This document shows positions 1 to 12,308 of a DNA stretch of 64,000 bases, in pieces. The stretch is from Fremontodendron californicum (taxonomy: Eukaryota > Streptophyta > Magnoliopsida > Malvales > Malvaceae). Where the stretch lies: the NCBI GenBank assembly GCA_030761205.1, contig JAULJL010000021.1, forward strand, positions 11,265,160 through 11,329,159. Direction: 5' to 3'. Numbering within the stretch: the first letter of the stretch is position 1; each line of letters starts with the position of its first letter. The position numbers were made by a program, and so were the translations under genes. The notes below the pieces were generated by a model. That model saw only the letters and a program-made list of their open reading frames with translations, did no database searches and had not been told where the DNA came from.

Positions 1-263
1 AAGTCATCTAGATTCCATGAAATTTCAAGGTTTTAATGAATCTTGAAATGGCAGGAACAGGCTTTTTTTAAGACAGTGAAGAATTTGGGGGCATTCATTC
101 TATCATCCTGAACAACTTTACTTGAAGGATTATGTCTTTCACTTTTCATGAAACTTGGGAATAATAAATTTGTGGGTTAACTTCCAATTGCATCTTTCTG
201 TAAATTGGAGTTCGTTGAATCTGATTTACTGCATTTTGAGGGATGTTTTGTTATCTGCACAAG

Positions 264-1151
264 GTGAAAATTGGAGATTGCACTACTCCAAATACAAGGA
301 ATTTGTACAGAGTCATTCCTATAAAGAGTTGGATAGCTACCTGATTCAATATGGTAATTTTCATGCACTACATTTTGTTTGTGTTAATTATGAGCTCACT
401 TTTCTTCATTTTTACATCATTTCCCTTTTTCTCCACTTCATGTGCGTTGCTCAGCCATAAACCTGGGGCAATCACCTTGAACTTTGTTGTAAAGGGCTTG
501 TGCCATTCAGTTATGAGGCCGTCAGCAACGAAAAGCATTTGAAAATTGAAACATTTGTCAATTCATCCATATCTAAGTTGTTTAATGGATTAACTTATTT
601 CCAAAGTTTTATTACATAGTTATGACAAATGTTAACCAGTTAACCTTCTCGAGTTTGAGAGCAACTCACTAAAATCTGAGGCACTGTTCACTTGGACCTT
701 CAAGAACTTTCTTTCACATGATGTGTATTTTTTTTACTGCTTGATTAGTGTTATTACTTCTTTCTTTAATTCTTACTAGGTTTTGAAGTTCATGATATTT
801 CCCAAGGCATCAACCTCAAATTTCTTAATCTTTCAGGTGACTTGCTAGCTTGTTCTGTTTCACACATTTCTGATACTTTTCTAAGCTAAAAAGTTGAAGG
901 AGAAGCTGTAGTTTATTATGATGGAAACCAGGCAGCCTTTTTTTTTCTTTTTCTTTTTTAATTCAGCTTATGTAGTGGTTCAAGAAATTAATATGCGTGT
1001 AATTTATTAATTTGCATCACTAACAACATTTTATTCACACACATATACAATTTGGATGTTTAGTTTTTTCACTTCTGAATTGATTTCTTATACTTTCATT
1101 AACTTTATAGTATATTCATTGTGCTTTTGTAGGTTCTACATGGAGAATAAG
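264..1151 (+). other. three possible coding exons of an unrecognised gene
   Basis: Three short open stretches have good GT-AG borders and compatible phases: 264-353, 780-836 and 1133-1151. Joined, they read about 55 residues, beginning ENWRLHYSKYKEF, passing through QYGFEVHDIS and ending near GSTWRI. All three start after one base of a codon, which is why I take them together. I do not recognise the protein. No start codon or upstream exon is visible, so the gene would begin left of the window, and I find no convincing continuation after 1151. The next recognisable coding DNA is a decayed SWEET fragment, so this may itself be a remnant. The rest of 1-1500 is T-rich intron-like sequence. Confidence 0.3.
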
Positions 1152-1538
1152 GTACAATAGGCATTCATTCCCTGAAATGAGAGAGTGAAAGATCAGCATT
1201 TAGTACGTTTCTAACAAGCATTAGTGTCAAAGTGGACAAAAAATGTCAGTATGTTATGTTTCTTCACTTCACTATAACACTATTTTTGTATAAAACAACA
1301 ATTTATAGTGTTCTCAATTTTGAGATTAGTGAAAAATTTAAGCTGCTCACTTTTTTGGAATGCTCATTGATTTTGATAATCACTCCATACCAGAGACGGG
1401 GGATGTTATCATTTCTTCGTTTCCAGCAGATTAAGAAATTGCTCTTTGCTTGCGGTTTATAGAGGAAGAGTAGGCAATGTTTCACCCAATTGCCACATAT
1501 TATGCTGGAAAATTGACAGCTTTGTGATCACATGAACT

Positions 1539-2065
1539 ATGAAACTTTTTGTAGCTATGAACGTGGGGCTCTTCTCTTTCATTCTCATCCTCACACACTT
1601 TCTTGGTTGGATTTGCTTTGCCATCTCTGTATGTCTTTGCAGCACCCTTAAAACATTGTGGTGAATATCCATTTAATTTTGCACATTAATCTTCAGCTTA
1701 CTAATTACTTTTCTAATCATATTTTTTTTTTTATGTTGTCCCTGCGCGCAGGCACGAGTTATTCGAACAAGGAGTGTTGAGTTCATGCCTTTCAACTTAT
1801 TCATTTTTCCTCACATTGAGTGCAATAATGTGGTTTTCTTATGACTATTTATTAAGGACCTTTGTGTATCTGTAAGTTGTTTACTTTTTTATGTGGGACA
1901 CCTCTTTTCGTCTTTCATTTCACTTGGAGCTCACTAATTGAAATTTTTATTTTTTATTTTCTGATTTGTTTCCTTGTCAATCGACAGCTCCCTAATGTCC
2001 TAGGCTTCATCCTGTGGATGCTCCAGATGCTGCTGTATGCAATTTACAGAAACACCGAAAGGTCT
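1539..2065 (+). pseudogene. SWEET sugar transporter fragment, frameshifted
   Basis: Decayed remains of a SWEET (MtN3/saliva) sugar uniporter, nearest in feel to clade III plasma-membrane members. At 1539-1649 the frame reads a membrane-helix stretch (MNVGLFSFILILTHFL, then GWICFAIS), and a shifted frame continues VFAAPL. An exon at 1752-1871 after a clear acceptor reads VIRTRSVEFMPF, the conserved start of the second MtN3 repeat. It continues in another frame as FFLTLSAIMWFSY and returns to LFIKDLCVS. The next exon at 1988 reads LPNVLGFILWMLQMLLYAIY. At least three frame changes and a shortened loop make it non-functional. N-terminal exons and the C-terminal tail are missing. An element with CTATGTT ends begins 18 bp downstream. 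Confidence 0.72.
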
Positions 2066-2083
2066 TCCATGCATATCTATCAA

Positions 2084-2280
2084 CTATGTTATTCGGACTC
2101 GAGTGTAAGTGTCGAACACGAGTACGTGTTTGACATGAGTATATTCAATTTTTTTCAAGATTTTCATATATTTAAAGGGTCCTTGGAGGATCATATTCTC
2201 ATACCTATGTCCGGATATGCATCGAACACGGATGTCAGATACAGATACTTCAAGAAAAATGAAGAGTCGGAGCAACATAG
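2084..2280 (+). mobile_element. CTATGTT-family hAT-like MITE, 197 bp
   Basis: Full-length copy from CTATGTTATTCGGACTCG to GAGTCGGAGCAACATAG, which are imperfect inverted ends. The interior has the family's paired GTCGGACAC-like blocks and a central run reading GGAGGATCATAT. The flanking 8-mers do not match, so this copy is old or has lost one flank. It separates the SWEET remnant from the PPR remnant. Confidence 0.75.
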
Positions 2281-2283
2281 GAT

Positions 2284-2453
2284 GCCAGCATGATGTGATG
2301 AAATCTGGACGCGCCATCGCTCCTACAAGATTGCTGTGAATATCTTTAAGCAGCATTAAGGCCTCATGGAATTGACCATATTCTTGACGAGACATGGTAA
2401 TCAATGAATTCCAAGAAATAATGTCTCTCACATTCAATTCAACCTTGCAAAAA
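2284..2453 (-). pseudogene. PPR protein fragment
   Basis: The minus strand reads VRDIISWNSLITMS, then EALMLLKDIH and ARPDFIT. This is the pattern of a PLS-class pentatricopeptide repeat: RD-hydrophobic-SWNSLI, EAL-L at the second helix, and PD-IT at the end. Only about one and a half repeats remain. No start, stop or flanking repeats are visible, and the frame runs straight into the neighbouring MITE. PPR proteins bind organellar RNA, but this piece is too short to work and is read as a relic. Confidence 0.55.
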
Positions 2454-2517
2454 CTTGGAAGGCTGAGTTGCATGTCAATCAGCTAATTTTCTACTATGCA
2501 AGAAGAAAACCATGCTT

Positions 2518-3083
2518 TGTTAGGTAACAATGGAGATCTTTCTATTCTTTGTATTACTTTGACAAATAATCATTGTATAGTCTCTTTATCTTGTACTAAA
2601 CCTTGCAAACACTTAGCCTATTAGAGGTTTCCCTTGTTTGCGCATATACCTTTGTGTAAAAAAGGGAGGTTACTACCTAAGCTTTGAAAGGTAGATAAGT
2701 TACTATCTTAGCCTAGAAAGATGAAGGGTTAAAGGTTTCTATCAAAGTCTAAAGAAAAGATAGGAGTGTAAAGGTTATACATTGTCCTAAAAAATGTAAC
2801 AATTCAAGATAGTGAATTGGGAACTTCTTGACAAGAAAATCTAAGGGAGAGGACGTAGGCGCCTTGTGGAGAAGAGCCGAATCTCTATAAATCGATTGTG
2901 TTTGCTCTTCTTTCCTTACTTTTTTTACTTGCTTTACTTGCATATCTCATTGATATATTGCATATCTTATTTAATTTTTAATTTTTAATTTTTAAATTTT
3001 CATATTTATGTTTTAATTTCGCATTAATTTTTTAAAAATCAATTTACCTTCCCTCTTGATTTAACCATCGATTTGAGCTAACA
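2518..3083. mobile_element. possible solo LTR of a copia-type element
   Basis: The stretch begins TGTTAG and ends CTAACA, a perfect 6-bp inverted pair of the TG...CA kind. Inside, around 2845-2900, it reads GGACGTAGGCGCC and then GCCGAATCTCTATAAATC, which resembles the R/U5 part of plant Ty1-copia LTRs. No 5-bp target duplication is visible and there is no internal coding region, so the ends are uncertain. Confidence 0.33.
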
Positions 3084-5379
3084 TGTTAATTACGAGAAAT
3101 TTGTTGCAAATGTTAGTTAATTAACGTCAGTTAGTTAAGTTCCTTCTGCATCCAAATCTAAAACATGGATAACTTAACATATTTTTAAATGTTTACACTA
3201 TAATATTATATATATATTTTTTTATATGATATAAATTATATAATATATAAAAATCTAACAATAATATATTATATAAATGAAAAACGGGTCGGACTGAGCT
3301 CAGGTCTTAATTGTTGGATCCAAGGTTCAACCTATTCTCTAAGCCGGCCTTTTTTTTTTGTCTAAGCCTATATTTCGGGCTTAATATTTTTGTTCAAACT
3401 CTCCTAAATATCGGACGGACCTTCGAGTTTGAACGGATAACCCGATCTTTGAAGACAAAACCATATAAAGTTTTTTATTTTTCCAATCAAATCCGTCGTT
3501 TGTTCACACTATGAAAATTATGATGAGTTCATGTCGTCTTAAATTACATACATTAAACTTTGAAATTATTGTTGGATTTAAGTATGGAACACAAAATCAT
3601 TCTTCAAAATATCCAAATGTTGATGAAAAAATTGGGTTAGAATTGAAGATCTTCCCAAGGAAAATAACCTTCATTTCCCTTTGTTTTTCTTAACCATAAG
3701 CTAACTAAGGCTCATCAACTCCTTCAATTATGTCATCAAGGAATGATTTCATCTCTTCAATTATGAGGTTTGTGGAATAGTACTGTATCCAACTCCAACA
3801 AAAGCTGGTGACCATTTGATCTAAACATTTTGTTTGCTTAATTGGCAATGAATTTTGTTGAGGTCTTTTTAGTAGTTAAGCCGAGTAAATTTATGAATTT
3901 GTTAAATGGATGTTAGAAAAGGTCTGTAGAGGCAAGAAAGTGTAAGAGGATATCGGAGTTATATCTTCGGGACATGTTCCGATACTTAAGTAAATAGAAT
4001 ATCAAAGTGTTTAAATGACAAAAAGAATAAGCAGATAAATTGCAGTAAGTTTCAATATTTTCTCTTACCTTAGTTCCTCTTTTACTTCACCTATTTATAT
4101 ATGAATGTGGGTTGTGCTGGGTGCTTATGAACTTAACATGTATAAACCATGTGTCTTTGGTGTTTAAAACTGTTCGATAACTGTAAATCCGTCAGATGTT
4201 ATGCAAGATCTAATCATGCAAATAAAAAAAGGGCCCAACAAATTTGAGATACATTTAACAATTAAAAGCTTGGCCTAGTGAACTAACTATTTTATGTATA
4301 GGCATGATGAAGAAATTAGGAATATTTGGGGCTCGAATTGAAGTTCCCAATTCCACAAAATAGACTATCATATTTTCCAAGTGAATTTCACACAACTCCC
4401 AAAGATTAATTCATCAAATCTTACTTAAAAGTTTTACCACTTTATATTATATTAAGCAATTTCCCTTTGGTGTTCTTATTAAGTCCCTTTCCAAGCAACT
4501 TCCTCAACCCAAATTCTTTGCATAATAACTTTAGACAAAAGGTAACAAAGTGTGCAAAACAAGGGGCTATCTTTGCCTTCTACCCTTAACTTTTCTAACA
4601 ATTTTTTTATCAAAATTTCAAATAAGTAAATAGATTTATGTCTCATCACTTAAAAAATTCTTTCATATTACCAATATTATAAAAAAATTGTACGGAAAAG
4701 CATAAATTTTTTTAGTTTTTTTGTAATCACCAATTATTAAGAAGAAAAGAAAAAAAAAACCATCAAAGCACACGAGTGGCTAAGTGCACATGCTTGGTTG
4801 CTTTGCCTTTGAGCCAAATTCAGTCATTAGTCAAACAAATGGTAGCTCCAAAAAAAATCTAAAGGAACTCTTACCAAAATTTTAGCTTTGTCCTTTAATT
4901 ATTGGGAAACTCAAAAAGTTATATTTTAAATATTATTAGATGAAAAATTTTAATCACGGTGACACTGATTAATGTTTTTAAAAAATATAATTAATGAATT
5001 TAAAATTTATTTTAATTGATTCATGTAATTATTTTTAAGATGTGACATTCAAATATTTGAGATTCAAATTTCAGTATTTTCAATCATTTCTTTTATCTTT
5101 AATGCGAATTCTTTTGTGCCAAAAAAATACAATTAATATATATTTTAAAATTTAATAAAAAAATATATTAAATAAAAAAAATTAAAAATAATAATTAAAA
5201 AATTCTTAACAGATACCTATAAATATCGAATTAATCAAATCTTTATTATATCTAATATTAATATAAAGTTAACTACACAAAGTAATGTGGTGGTGACAGA
5301 TGTTATTTTTTTTTATAGAATTCAAGAAGGAAAGAAAAGGAGAAAAAAGAGAAAAAAAAAAGGAAAAAAAATGTGTTTA
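3084..5379. other. AT-rich intergenic DNA, no gene seen
   Basis: No supported coding frame. 3280-3440 contains GGGTCGG/CCGGCC-type phrases like those in other short elements here (compare 10,010-10,270), but I could not find ends. The remainder is long A/T tracts. Confidence 0.5.
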
Positions 5380-6720
5380 TTTTCGTGTTATTTTTTCGTG
5401 TGTTTAAAATATTATAAATTTTTATAAATTTTTACACGTTAATAATTAATTTTATGTATATTTTGACATGTTCGTATATTCGTGTAGTGTTAATGTTATT
5501 TTTCGTGTTGTGTTTTATTTATATTTCCAATGCTGTGTTCATGTCAATTTATTTCATATTTTGCATAGTTTGTCATTGTGATTCAATTTAAAAAAAAAAT
5601 TTGTGTGTTCGTGTCGTTTTTTTTTCGTGTCTCAATTCATTACATAATTTGTATAATTTGTCGTAATTATTCAATTTAGAAAGAAAAAAATTGTATGTTC
5701 ATGACGTGTTCATGTTTTTTTTTTCGTGTGTGTTCAAAGTACTATAAATTTATATAAAATTTTACACGTTAATAATTCATTTTATATAGATTTTGACATG
5801 TTCGTGTATTCGTGTCGTATTCATGTTATTTTTCGTGTCGTGTCGTGTTTTAATTATTTTCTCATGTTGTATTTGTGTCGTGTCTCAATTCATCCCATAT
5901 TTTGTTCATGTTATTTTTTCGTTTGTTTAAAGTATTATAAATTTTTACATGTTAATAATTCGTTTTATTTATATTTTGACACGTTCGTGTATTAGTGTCG
6001 TGTTCATGTTATTTTTCGTGTTGTGTTTTAATTATTTTTCTTATGTTGTGTTCGTGTCGTGTCTCAATTCATTTCATATTTTGCATAGTTTGTCATTGTG
6101 ATTCAATTTAGAGAAAAAAATTATGTTCATGTCGTAGCTTAATTCATGACATATTTTGCATAATTTGTCATAATGGTTCAATTTAAAGAATAATTTGTGT
6201 GTTCGTGACGTGTTCGTGTTATTTTTTGGTGTTTAAAAGTATTATAAATTTTTACATGTTAATAATTCATTTTATATAGATTTTGACACATTCGTGTATT
6301 CGTGTCGTGTTTTAATTATTTTTTATGTTGTGTTTGTGTCGTGTCTCAATTCATCCCATATTTGCATAATTTGTCATAGTGATTTAATTTAAACTCTAAA
6401 TTCATTTACTTAAGATATTAAAACATAAAAATTATTTAAATAAATGATAATTATTTAATATGATTCAACTTAATTTTATTTTCGATTGTTAATATAATTA
6501 CAATTTTATAAATATTAAAAAATATCGATCTGACAATATTGGACATGACACGAAAAAAATAATAAAAACACGATACAAAAAAGAAACACGGACACGACAC
6601 AAATACATGAACATGTCAAAATTTATATAACACAAATTATTAACACCTCAAAACTTATATAAATATAAAACACCTTAAATATGATTATGATACGAAAAAA
6701 TACATAAATTATCAAGTTTA
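5380..6720. repeat. CGTGTCGTGTT-rich irregular tandem array with inverted right end
   Basis: A recurring module has two landmarks. ACACGTTAATAATTCATTTT or close variants occur near 5436, 5761, 5945 and 6250. A CAATTCAT...CATATTTTGCATA block occurs near 5550, 5637, 5890, 6068, 6143 and 6349. Spacing is irregular (about 180-325 bp). From about 6540 to 6715 the same family runs in the opposite sense (ACACGACAC, then ATGAACATGTCAAAATTTATA). The whole looks like a fold-back or internally expanded non-autonomous element. Relatives lie at 18,310-18,905 and in each tandem unit. Confidence 0.6.
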
Positions 6721-7009
6721 AATCTACCCAGCGAAGCGGGAAAAGAGTTCTAATTATTATTAATCTTAACCTCGTAATTCTCTAACTACCATCTTTAATT
6801 TTTTTTAAATGATAACCCCTTTGTTTCAAAATGGATGCCAGAACATCTGGTCCATTCAAAATTACCCTTTTATCCTAGCACATTGATATAAATATTAAGA
6901 TAAACTAGGGTATTATTGTCATTTTGGGTATCCAATTAATCTATCCTTAAACATTATCAAAATTATATAAACCCCAAAAAGTCTTCCTTCTTCTCCACCA
7001 AACAAACTA

Positions 7010-7102
7010 ATTTTTTTTTCTCTCTCTATTTCTCCACCATATCATATATATATATATCGTAGAGGAAACCAAATTGAATCATCATCATATTTATAGCGAA
7101 AA
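7010..7102 (+). promoter_or_regulatory. TATA-like run and CT-rich leader of the DVL gene
   Basis: A CT-rich stretch (about 7018-7033) is followed by an ATATATAT run at about 7045-7057, then a short leader to the ATG at 7103. This resembles a plant core promoter with a pyrimidine patch. The order of the two and the short distance to the ATG leave the true transcription start open. Confidence 0.35.
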
Positions 7103-7270
7103 ATGAAGCAAGAGAGTAACAAAAGCTTCTGCGATCAACACGTGGCAGACCCGTGTAAGACGTTCGGACGGCGGTGCAGCCGGCTGGTGAAGGAGCAAAG
7201 GGCAAGGTTCTACATTCTCCGGCGGTGTGTCACCATGCTTGTTTGCTGGCATGAATGTGGTGAAACTTGA
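7103..7270 (+). CDS. ROTUNDIFOLIA-like/DEVIL (RTFL/DVL) small peptide
   Basis: A 55-residue intronless frame. Residues 22-51 carry the conserved RTFL/DVL block: GRRCSRLVKEQRARF, then YILRRCVTMLVCWHE. That block defines the family, including the R-R-C before the hydrophobic stretch and the terminal C-W-H. The N-terminal 20 residues are variable, polar and Cys-containing, as in other members. In Arabidopsis the family peptides sit at the plasma membrane and, when overproduced, limit polar cell proliferation and shorten organs. The start is the first ATG after the leader, and the stop is TGA. Local GC content is far above the flanking DNA, supporting a real gene. The frame on the opposite strand is a shadow. 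It stands alone, with repeats on both sides. Confidence 0.93.
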   Translation: MKQESNKSFCDQHVADPCKTFGRRCSRLVKEQRARFYILRRCVTMLVCWHECGET

Positions 7271-10200
7271 AGAAACAAAAAAAAGAAATGTAAAGAGCAA
7301 AAGATAGAGCTTATATTAGAAAAAAGTTTCTACGTTAATATATATATATAATTAGAATTAATACACATCAAAAGAAGGGTTCTTTCTTCTTCTTTTTTTA
7401 GTTCATTTTTCTTATGAGTTTTGGGAAAAAGAAAGAGTGTAGATCATCAAATATGAGAAGAACAGTGCTATATATAATTACAGTAATATTAATTTCATGA
7501 AATTTTTGGTCTCTTGATAAGGGTTTTATTTTTCTTCTTTGTTGCTCTATATATGTTAAAATGAAGTTTTCTTCTCAGAATTTTGATGGGAAAAAGTAAA
7601 GCTTTTAGGATGAATAGAGCTATGAACTTTTTTTTCCTGTCTTTTTTGCCCTAAAAATAGTTAACTAAAAATTTGGTTATTGGTGAATCCGGGTTTAATC
7701 AAGTATTTTTAGACAGCATTTTTAAAAAACGACATTTGAGTTTAAACTTCTAACACCTGTTCTCTTATAAATTTATATAACACTCTTAAGAAATTACATT
7801 TGAATTTAAATTTTAAAATCTATAATTCATTTTTTTTTATCTCAGACTACGACTTTTTATATATAAAAAAAAAAAAAATTGGGTATTGGTTGATTATTTC
7901 TTATTATTTTATTTCTGCTTGTTGCTGATTTGATTATTATTATTTATGATTATCAGCTGCTAGGCTAAGTGAATGCCTCTCTCATATATTTGCTATTCCA
8001 GATATATACAGATTTAATTGTTTGGCCAACAAATTATACCAATTTTTTCCTGTTGGATAATTATGGCAAGTATGATTTGACAAATTTTAACAGCTTGCTT
8101 CATTTTTACTTTTTTTTTTTTCCTGCCAAAATAACATGTTTTCTAAATTTGGTTTCAATCAATTATGTCAATCATGCAATGGAAATTACAGATCAGAAAA
8201 ATAATTTTAGATCATTTCCAAGCTCAAGAGGAAGGATATTTAAGGCTAGAATATTTTTCTAGAAAAATTATAGCAAAAGAAATTCAGAAAAAAGGGATAT
8301 AGATTATTAATTTATGTATTTGTAATTTTAGATTTTTGGAACTGTTCTCATTTTATTTCTTTAAAAGGAAAAAAACTATGACATGTGAGTTTGTAAGTTA
8401 TGAAATGGTGTTTAAACAATCTTAAAATTTTACATTTTTGTGAAGGTCAATGTTTTTGTATTTTTGGACTTGGAATTATTTTCTTGATTCATTAATTAAA
8501 TTATACACGAACAAAAGATGAAAACACGAATTATCAAATCTATTTAAAATAAAAACATAAATTTCATAATTTCATTACCCACTACCTAAAAATATTTTTA
8601 AAAAAGAAAAAAAAAATATTATATATCTTCTTTAAACTGGCAAGTGGCAACCAGAGAACCCACTCTTGCACGTGAATTTTCTGGACATTTTATTCTTTGT
8701 TACAAATCTGGGCATCTCTCAGGTTGATTCTTCTCGTACTCAACTAAAACTAGTCGGTTGTTGAAGAAAAATTGGTTTTTAATTTTTTTTTTTATTTTAT
8801 GATAATGATTATTGCTGTTAATCTTAATTAATTCTATTTCAGTCTATATGTGTTTTTTTTATTACCTGAAAATGATTAATATTATTAATTAATTAGTGCT
8901 TTTTTAACTACTGTGTGTTTTTTGAAAGAAAAAAATTAATTAGTGGTCATAAAAATATATATCATTAATTAGTAATACAAATAAATGATTTTCAACACTT
9001 ACACATTTAAAAAAAAAATGTCATGGAAAAAGTAGGGAATTACGTGTTTTGTTCTCTCTTTTAATATTTTTATGTCGATTATTTTTTAATATTTTTTAAT
9101 CATTATTCAAAACATAATAACTTGAATTTGAAAGAAAAAAAAACTCTAAAATTAAAGATTGTTTTTAAACAATTTAAATTTTAATGATTCAAAATAAACA
9201 TGACTTTGTTCTACACATCCTTGATGCCTTTAATATGGAAGTAACAAAAATGATCTTTTGATTATCATAAAATTTGGCCTAGTTAATTAATATTATGGAA
9301 TAACTTCAAATCCCAATAACTTGTTTTATACAAAGATAAATATATATGTCAAGGTGTAATGTTTTTGAAAAATAATCTCGTTCACCATTAATAAAGGAGT
9401 TTAAAAGCTTTATTGGTGGGTTAGAGGATTTGTCACATATGTCATTAGGGTACATTTAAAAAATAATAAATTCATATAAATAATAATAAGACATATAGTA
9501 ATTAATGTTTTAATACTGCTTGTAGAATTTAAAAATTCTAATCATGAGGTATTAAAGATTAAAATGTGGGCAATGTCTATACCTAATTGAATGAGCAATA
9601 TTGCATCATATCTACCATTAATTTATATTTTTTGCATTTTTTCCTTTTCTATTATATACTTTAATAGATGCAGGAAAAAATTTCAAAGTTAGGCCTACTT
9701 TGGTATAAGAAATAATTAACCATTAAATCATGTCTTGGAATAATATATTATATATTTTTATGTATTTTATATCTACAATTTAGCTGCTATAATTGTTCTC
9801 AATTTCCATCCTCTCATGATTTCTTCCCAATTCACACCTTGCTGTCCATCATCTAAAAGGATGGTACAATAATCAAATTTCCACTTTTGTATGCTTCGTC
9901 CCTTATACTAAGTTCAACTTACTAAATATTGATTATGGTCCAAAATTTTCTGCATGAACCAAATCTGAAAAGTAGATGGTTAAAATTAGACCTGTTCAAG
10001 GTCGGGTTATCTGTCCAGCTAGAATTTGATTGGGTTTGGACATGAATTTTAGTAATTTGGTTCGGCCCGATTTGAATTATTATTCATTAAGTAAAAAAAT
10101 ATTTTTTATTTAAATTTAATTATAAAATATAAAAATATTGATATAAAAATATTTATTTTAATATTTAATGAATAGTAAAATGAATTTTCGGATCTCTCCA

Positions 10201-10985
10201 AGCCTGGCTCGACACGGATTTGAGTAAGAAAATATAAAAAATTTCAAGATCCGGTTCGACACCGGTCTAGTCAAAATTCATGAAAAATAATAATAAAAAA
10301 AGGGAGGTAATGGGAATTGAAAAGCTCAAGACATGCTGGGTATCAAACTCATTGGACAGGATAAGGTCACTAACATTATGGGTAGCTCATTTGTTATGGA
10401 CATGTCTCCCAAGTTTGTACCCCCACAAGAGTTTGGTTAAACAGGTGTTTTGAAAAACCAAATTGAGTTATTCCTTTTAGCATTGATGCAACTCAATATT
10501 GTGGTATTTAACATGAGTTACATTTGTTCAAGAAACACCATGATTTCAAGGCCTCTAGTCTTAGAAATTTTTAGTATTGAAAAATTATTAATCATTCAAC
10601 CAATTGCCAATAAAATTATCACATACAATAGTAGAATTTTTAAACTTCACAAGTACGATAAATTCAGATATTTGACACATGATTTTAAAAATATAAATAC
10701 AAAATCATTAAATTGACATAACTAGTTGAATCAACAAGTTACATATGTCAGTTACTTAAACCTATATGTGAAGCTTAAAAAATTGTGTATATATTAAGAG
10801 TTCGTTTTTATACATTGACAATAGAGTTTTTTAATCCTATAAGTGGGATTAAGAGTCTGTCACGTGTTTTATTTTAAATTTTTTTTTTTAATTATATGTT
10901 AAAAGATATGTGTTACTCTACTAGCTCCGCTTGTGAAATTTAAAACCCGATTTCTCATATATTAAATCTTAGTTGACAATGTAAT

Positions 10986-11019
<34 letters not shown>

Positions 11020-12308
11020 TTAGTTGTTAAAACCAATTGCACTTAAATAATTGAATCATGTGTCAAGAGTCTCACATGCACTAGTGAATCCATGATTTTT
11101 GCTATGGTTCACACCAACTACAGTTTGAAGATTGGGTTTGATAAGATTGGGGTATTATCAAAATGAAGAAGAGGCTAAAGCAATAAGTCTATATTTGCTT
11201 AGAATTCAATGATATTGCCAAATGGACCCCAATTATCTTTTAAAACTTCAGGTGGGATTGTCTCCCAGGAGGTTGGTTAGTCCAATCTAGAGTTCCAAAT
11301 ATCACCCAAACATGTCAAAAATTTGCCCTCCTTCATAATTTTGACTTGCTGGATTAATGAAACATGAGTCACCATCTTAATTTATAGCTAGCATATACCA
11401 GTTCCTTCTTGAACTCCTTGGTTTACCCTCTCAGAAAATTGCTAGCTAGGTTCTATACTTGTTATAGCTTGCTAGGCCCCTTATTAATTTTTTTTTTATA
11501 CCAAAAGTATCGTAGTTTGGGGATAGAGAAAAGGGATTGCAGATGTTGAGATTCAAATCTCAAATTGCTAGATACTACTTCTTAAGTGTGATTTCATGAA
11601 CCAACTGAACTAAACCCCAAATTTAATCCCTTATTATTTCCACTAAAACAAAAATAAAAATCCAATATATCACATAAATTATGCCATAATAATGCTCAAT
11701 TTCTTAAAAATATTACTAGAATTCACTATCTTCATATAAGATTTGCTATTTAACATATATATATAAAAAAGAATCAATATCCTTTTTATTTTCAATGTCA
11801 TTAAATTTGAAAGTTAGGAATTGAAAGGAAAAGAAATATATCTTTTTTTGTTGTTGTTATTTTTGACTTTTCACATGTATATCTAAAATTGACAACCAAA
11901 TCCATTGGATTCTTGAAGGCAATTAATTAAACATGACTTTTCCCTGTTGAATCTCAATCATGCATACAATATTTCTTTCTTTGTCAACAGCTAAGCCAAG
12001 GCCACACTGGCAAGCATCAATGTCATCAGGTTGATAAAGTAACCACCTCTTTTCTTTGATTTAACAAGCAAAAACACTTGACCAAAATGATTTGGCAACT
12101 TTCTTTTTTTTGTGAAGAGCCAAGATCCTCAGATTGATGCTGAATCTTGGTTTGCCATCAGTTATCCCATGACAACTTCATTCATTGCACAACATCTTTC
12201 TTTTTTCTCTTTATCTCCTTTTAAGTTCCTTGCATTTTGATTGCATGTTTGCCTTAGCCAAAACAGTGCATGAAAGCTCTGATAATTTGATGTATTGAGC
12301 ATTACATA
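7271..12308. other. AT-rich gene-poor region
   Basis: The first few hundred bases are probably the DVL 3' UTR. Beyond that I see no supported gene. There is a CACGTG at about 8671, a (TA)n run near 10,990, and a degenerate GGTTCGG-type element at about 10,010-10,270. Short open frames here lack splice-site or family support. Confidence 0.5.
10988..11019. repeat. (TA)n microsatellite
   Basis: About 15-16 uninterrupted TA units. Confidence 0.9.

Noticed and set aside
5380..6400. Array considered as a CRISPR-like or satellite repeat
   Set aside because: Spacing is irregular, repeats are diverged, the sequence is nuclear plant DNA, and orientation flips at the right.
7091..7300. 69-codon minus-strand open frame over the DVL gene
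   Set aside because: No family resemblance; it is the antisense of a frame with a strong RTFL/DVL block.
12120..12160. Short hairpin GCCAAGAT...ATCTTGGT considered as a microRNA precursor
   Set aside because: The stem is only about 8 bp and matches no plant miRNA I know.
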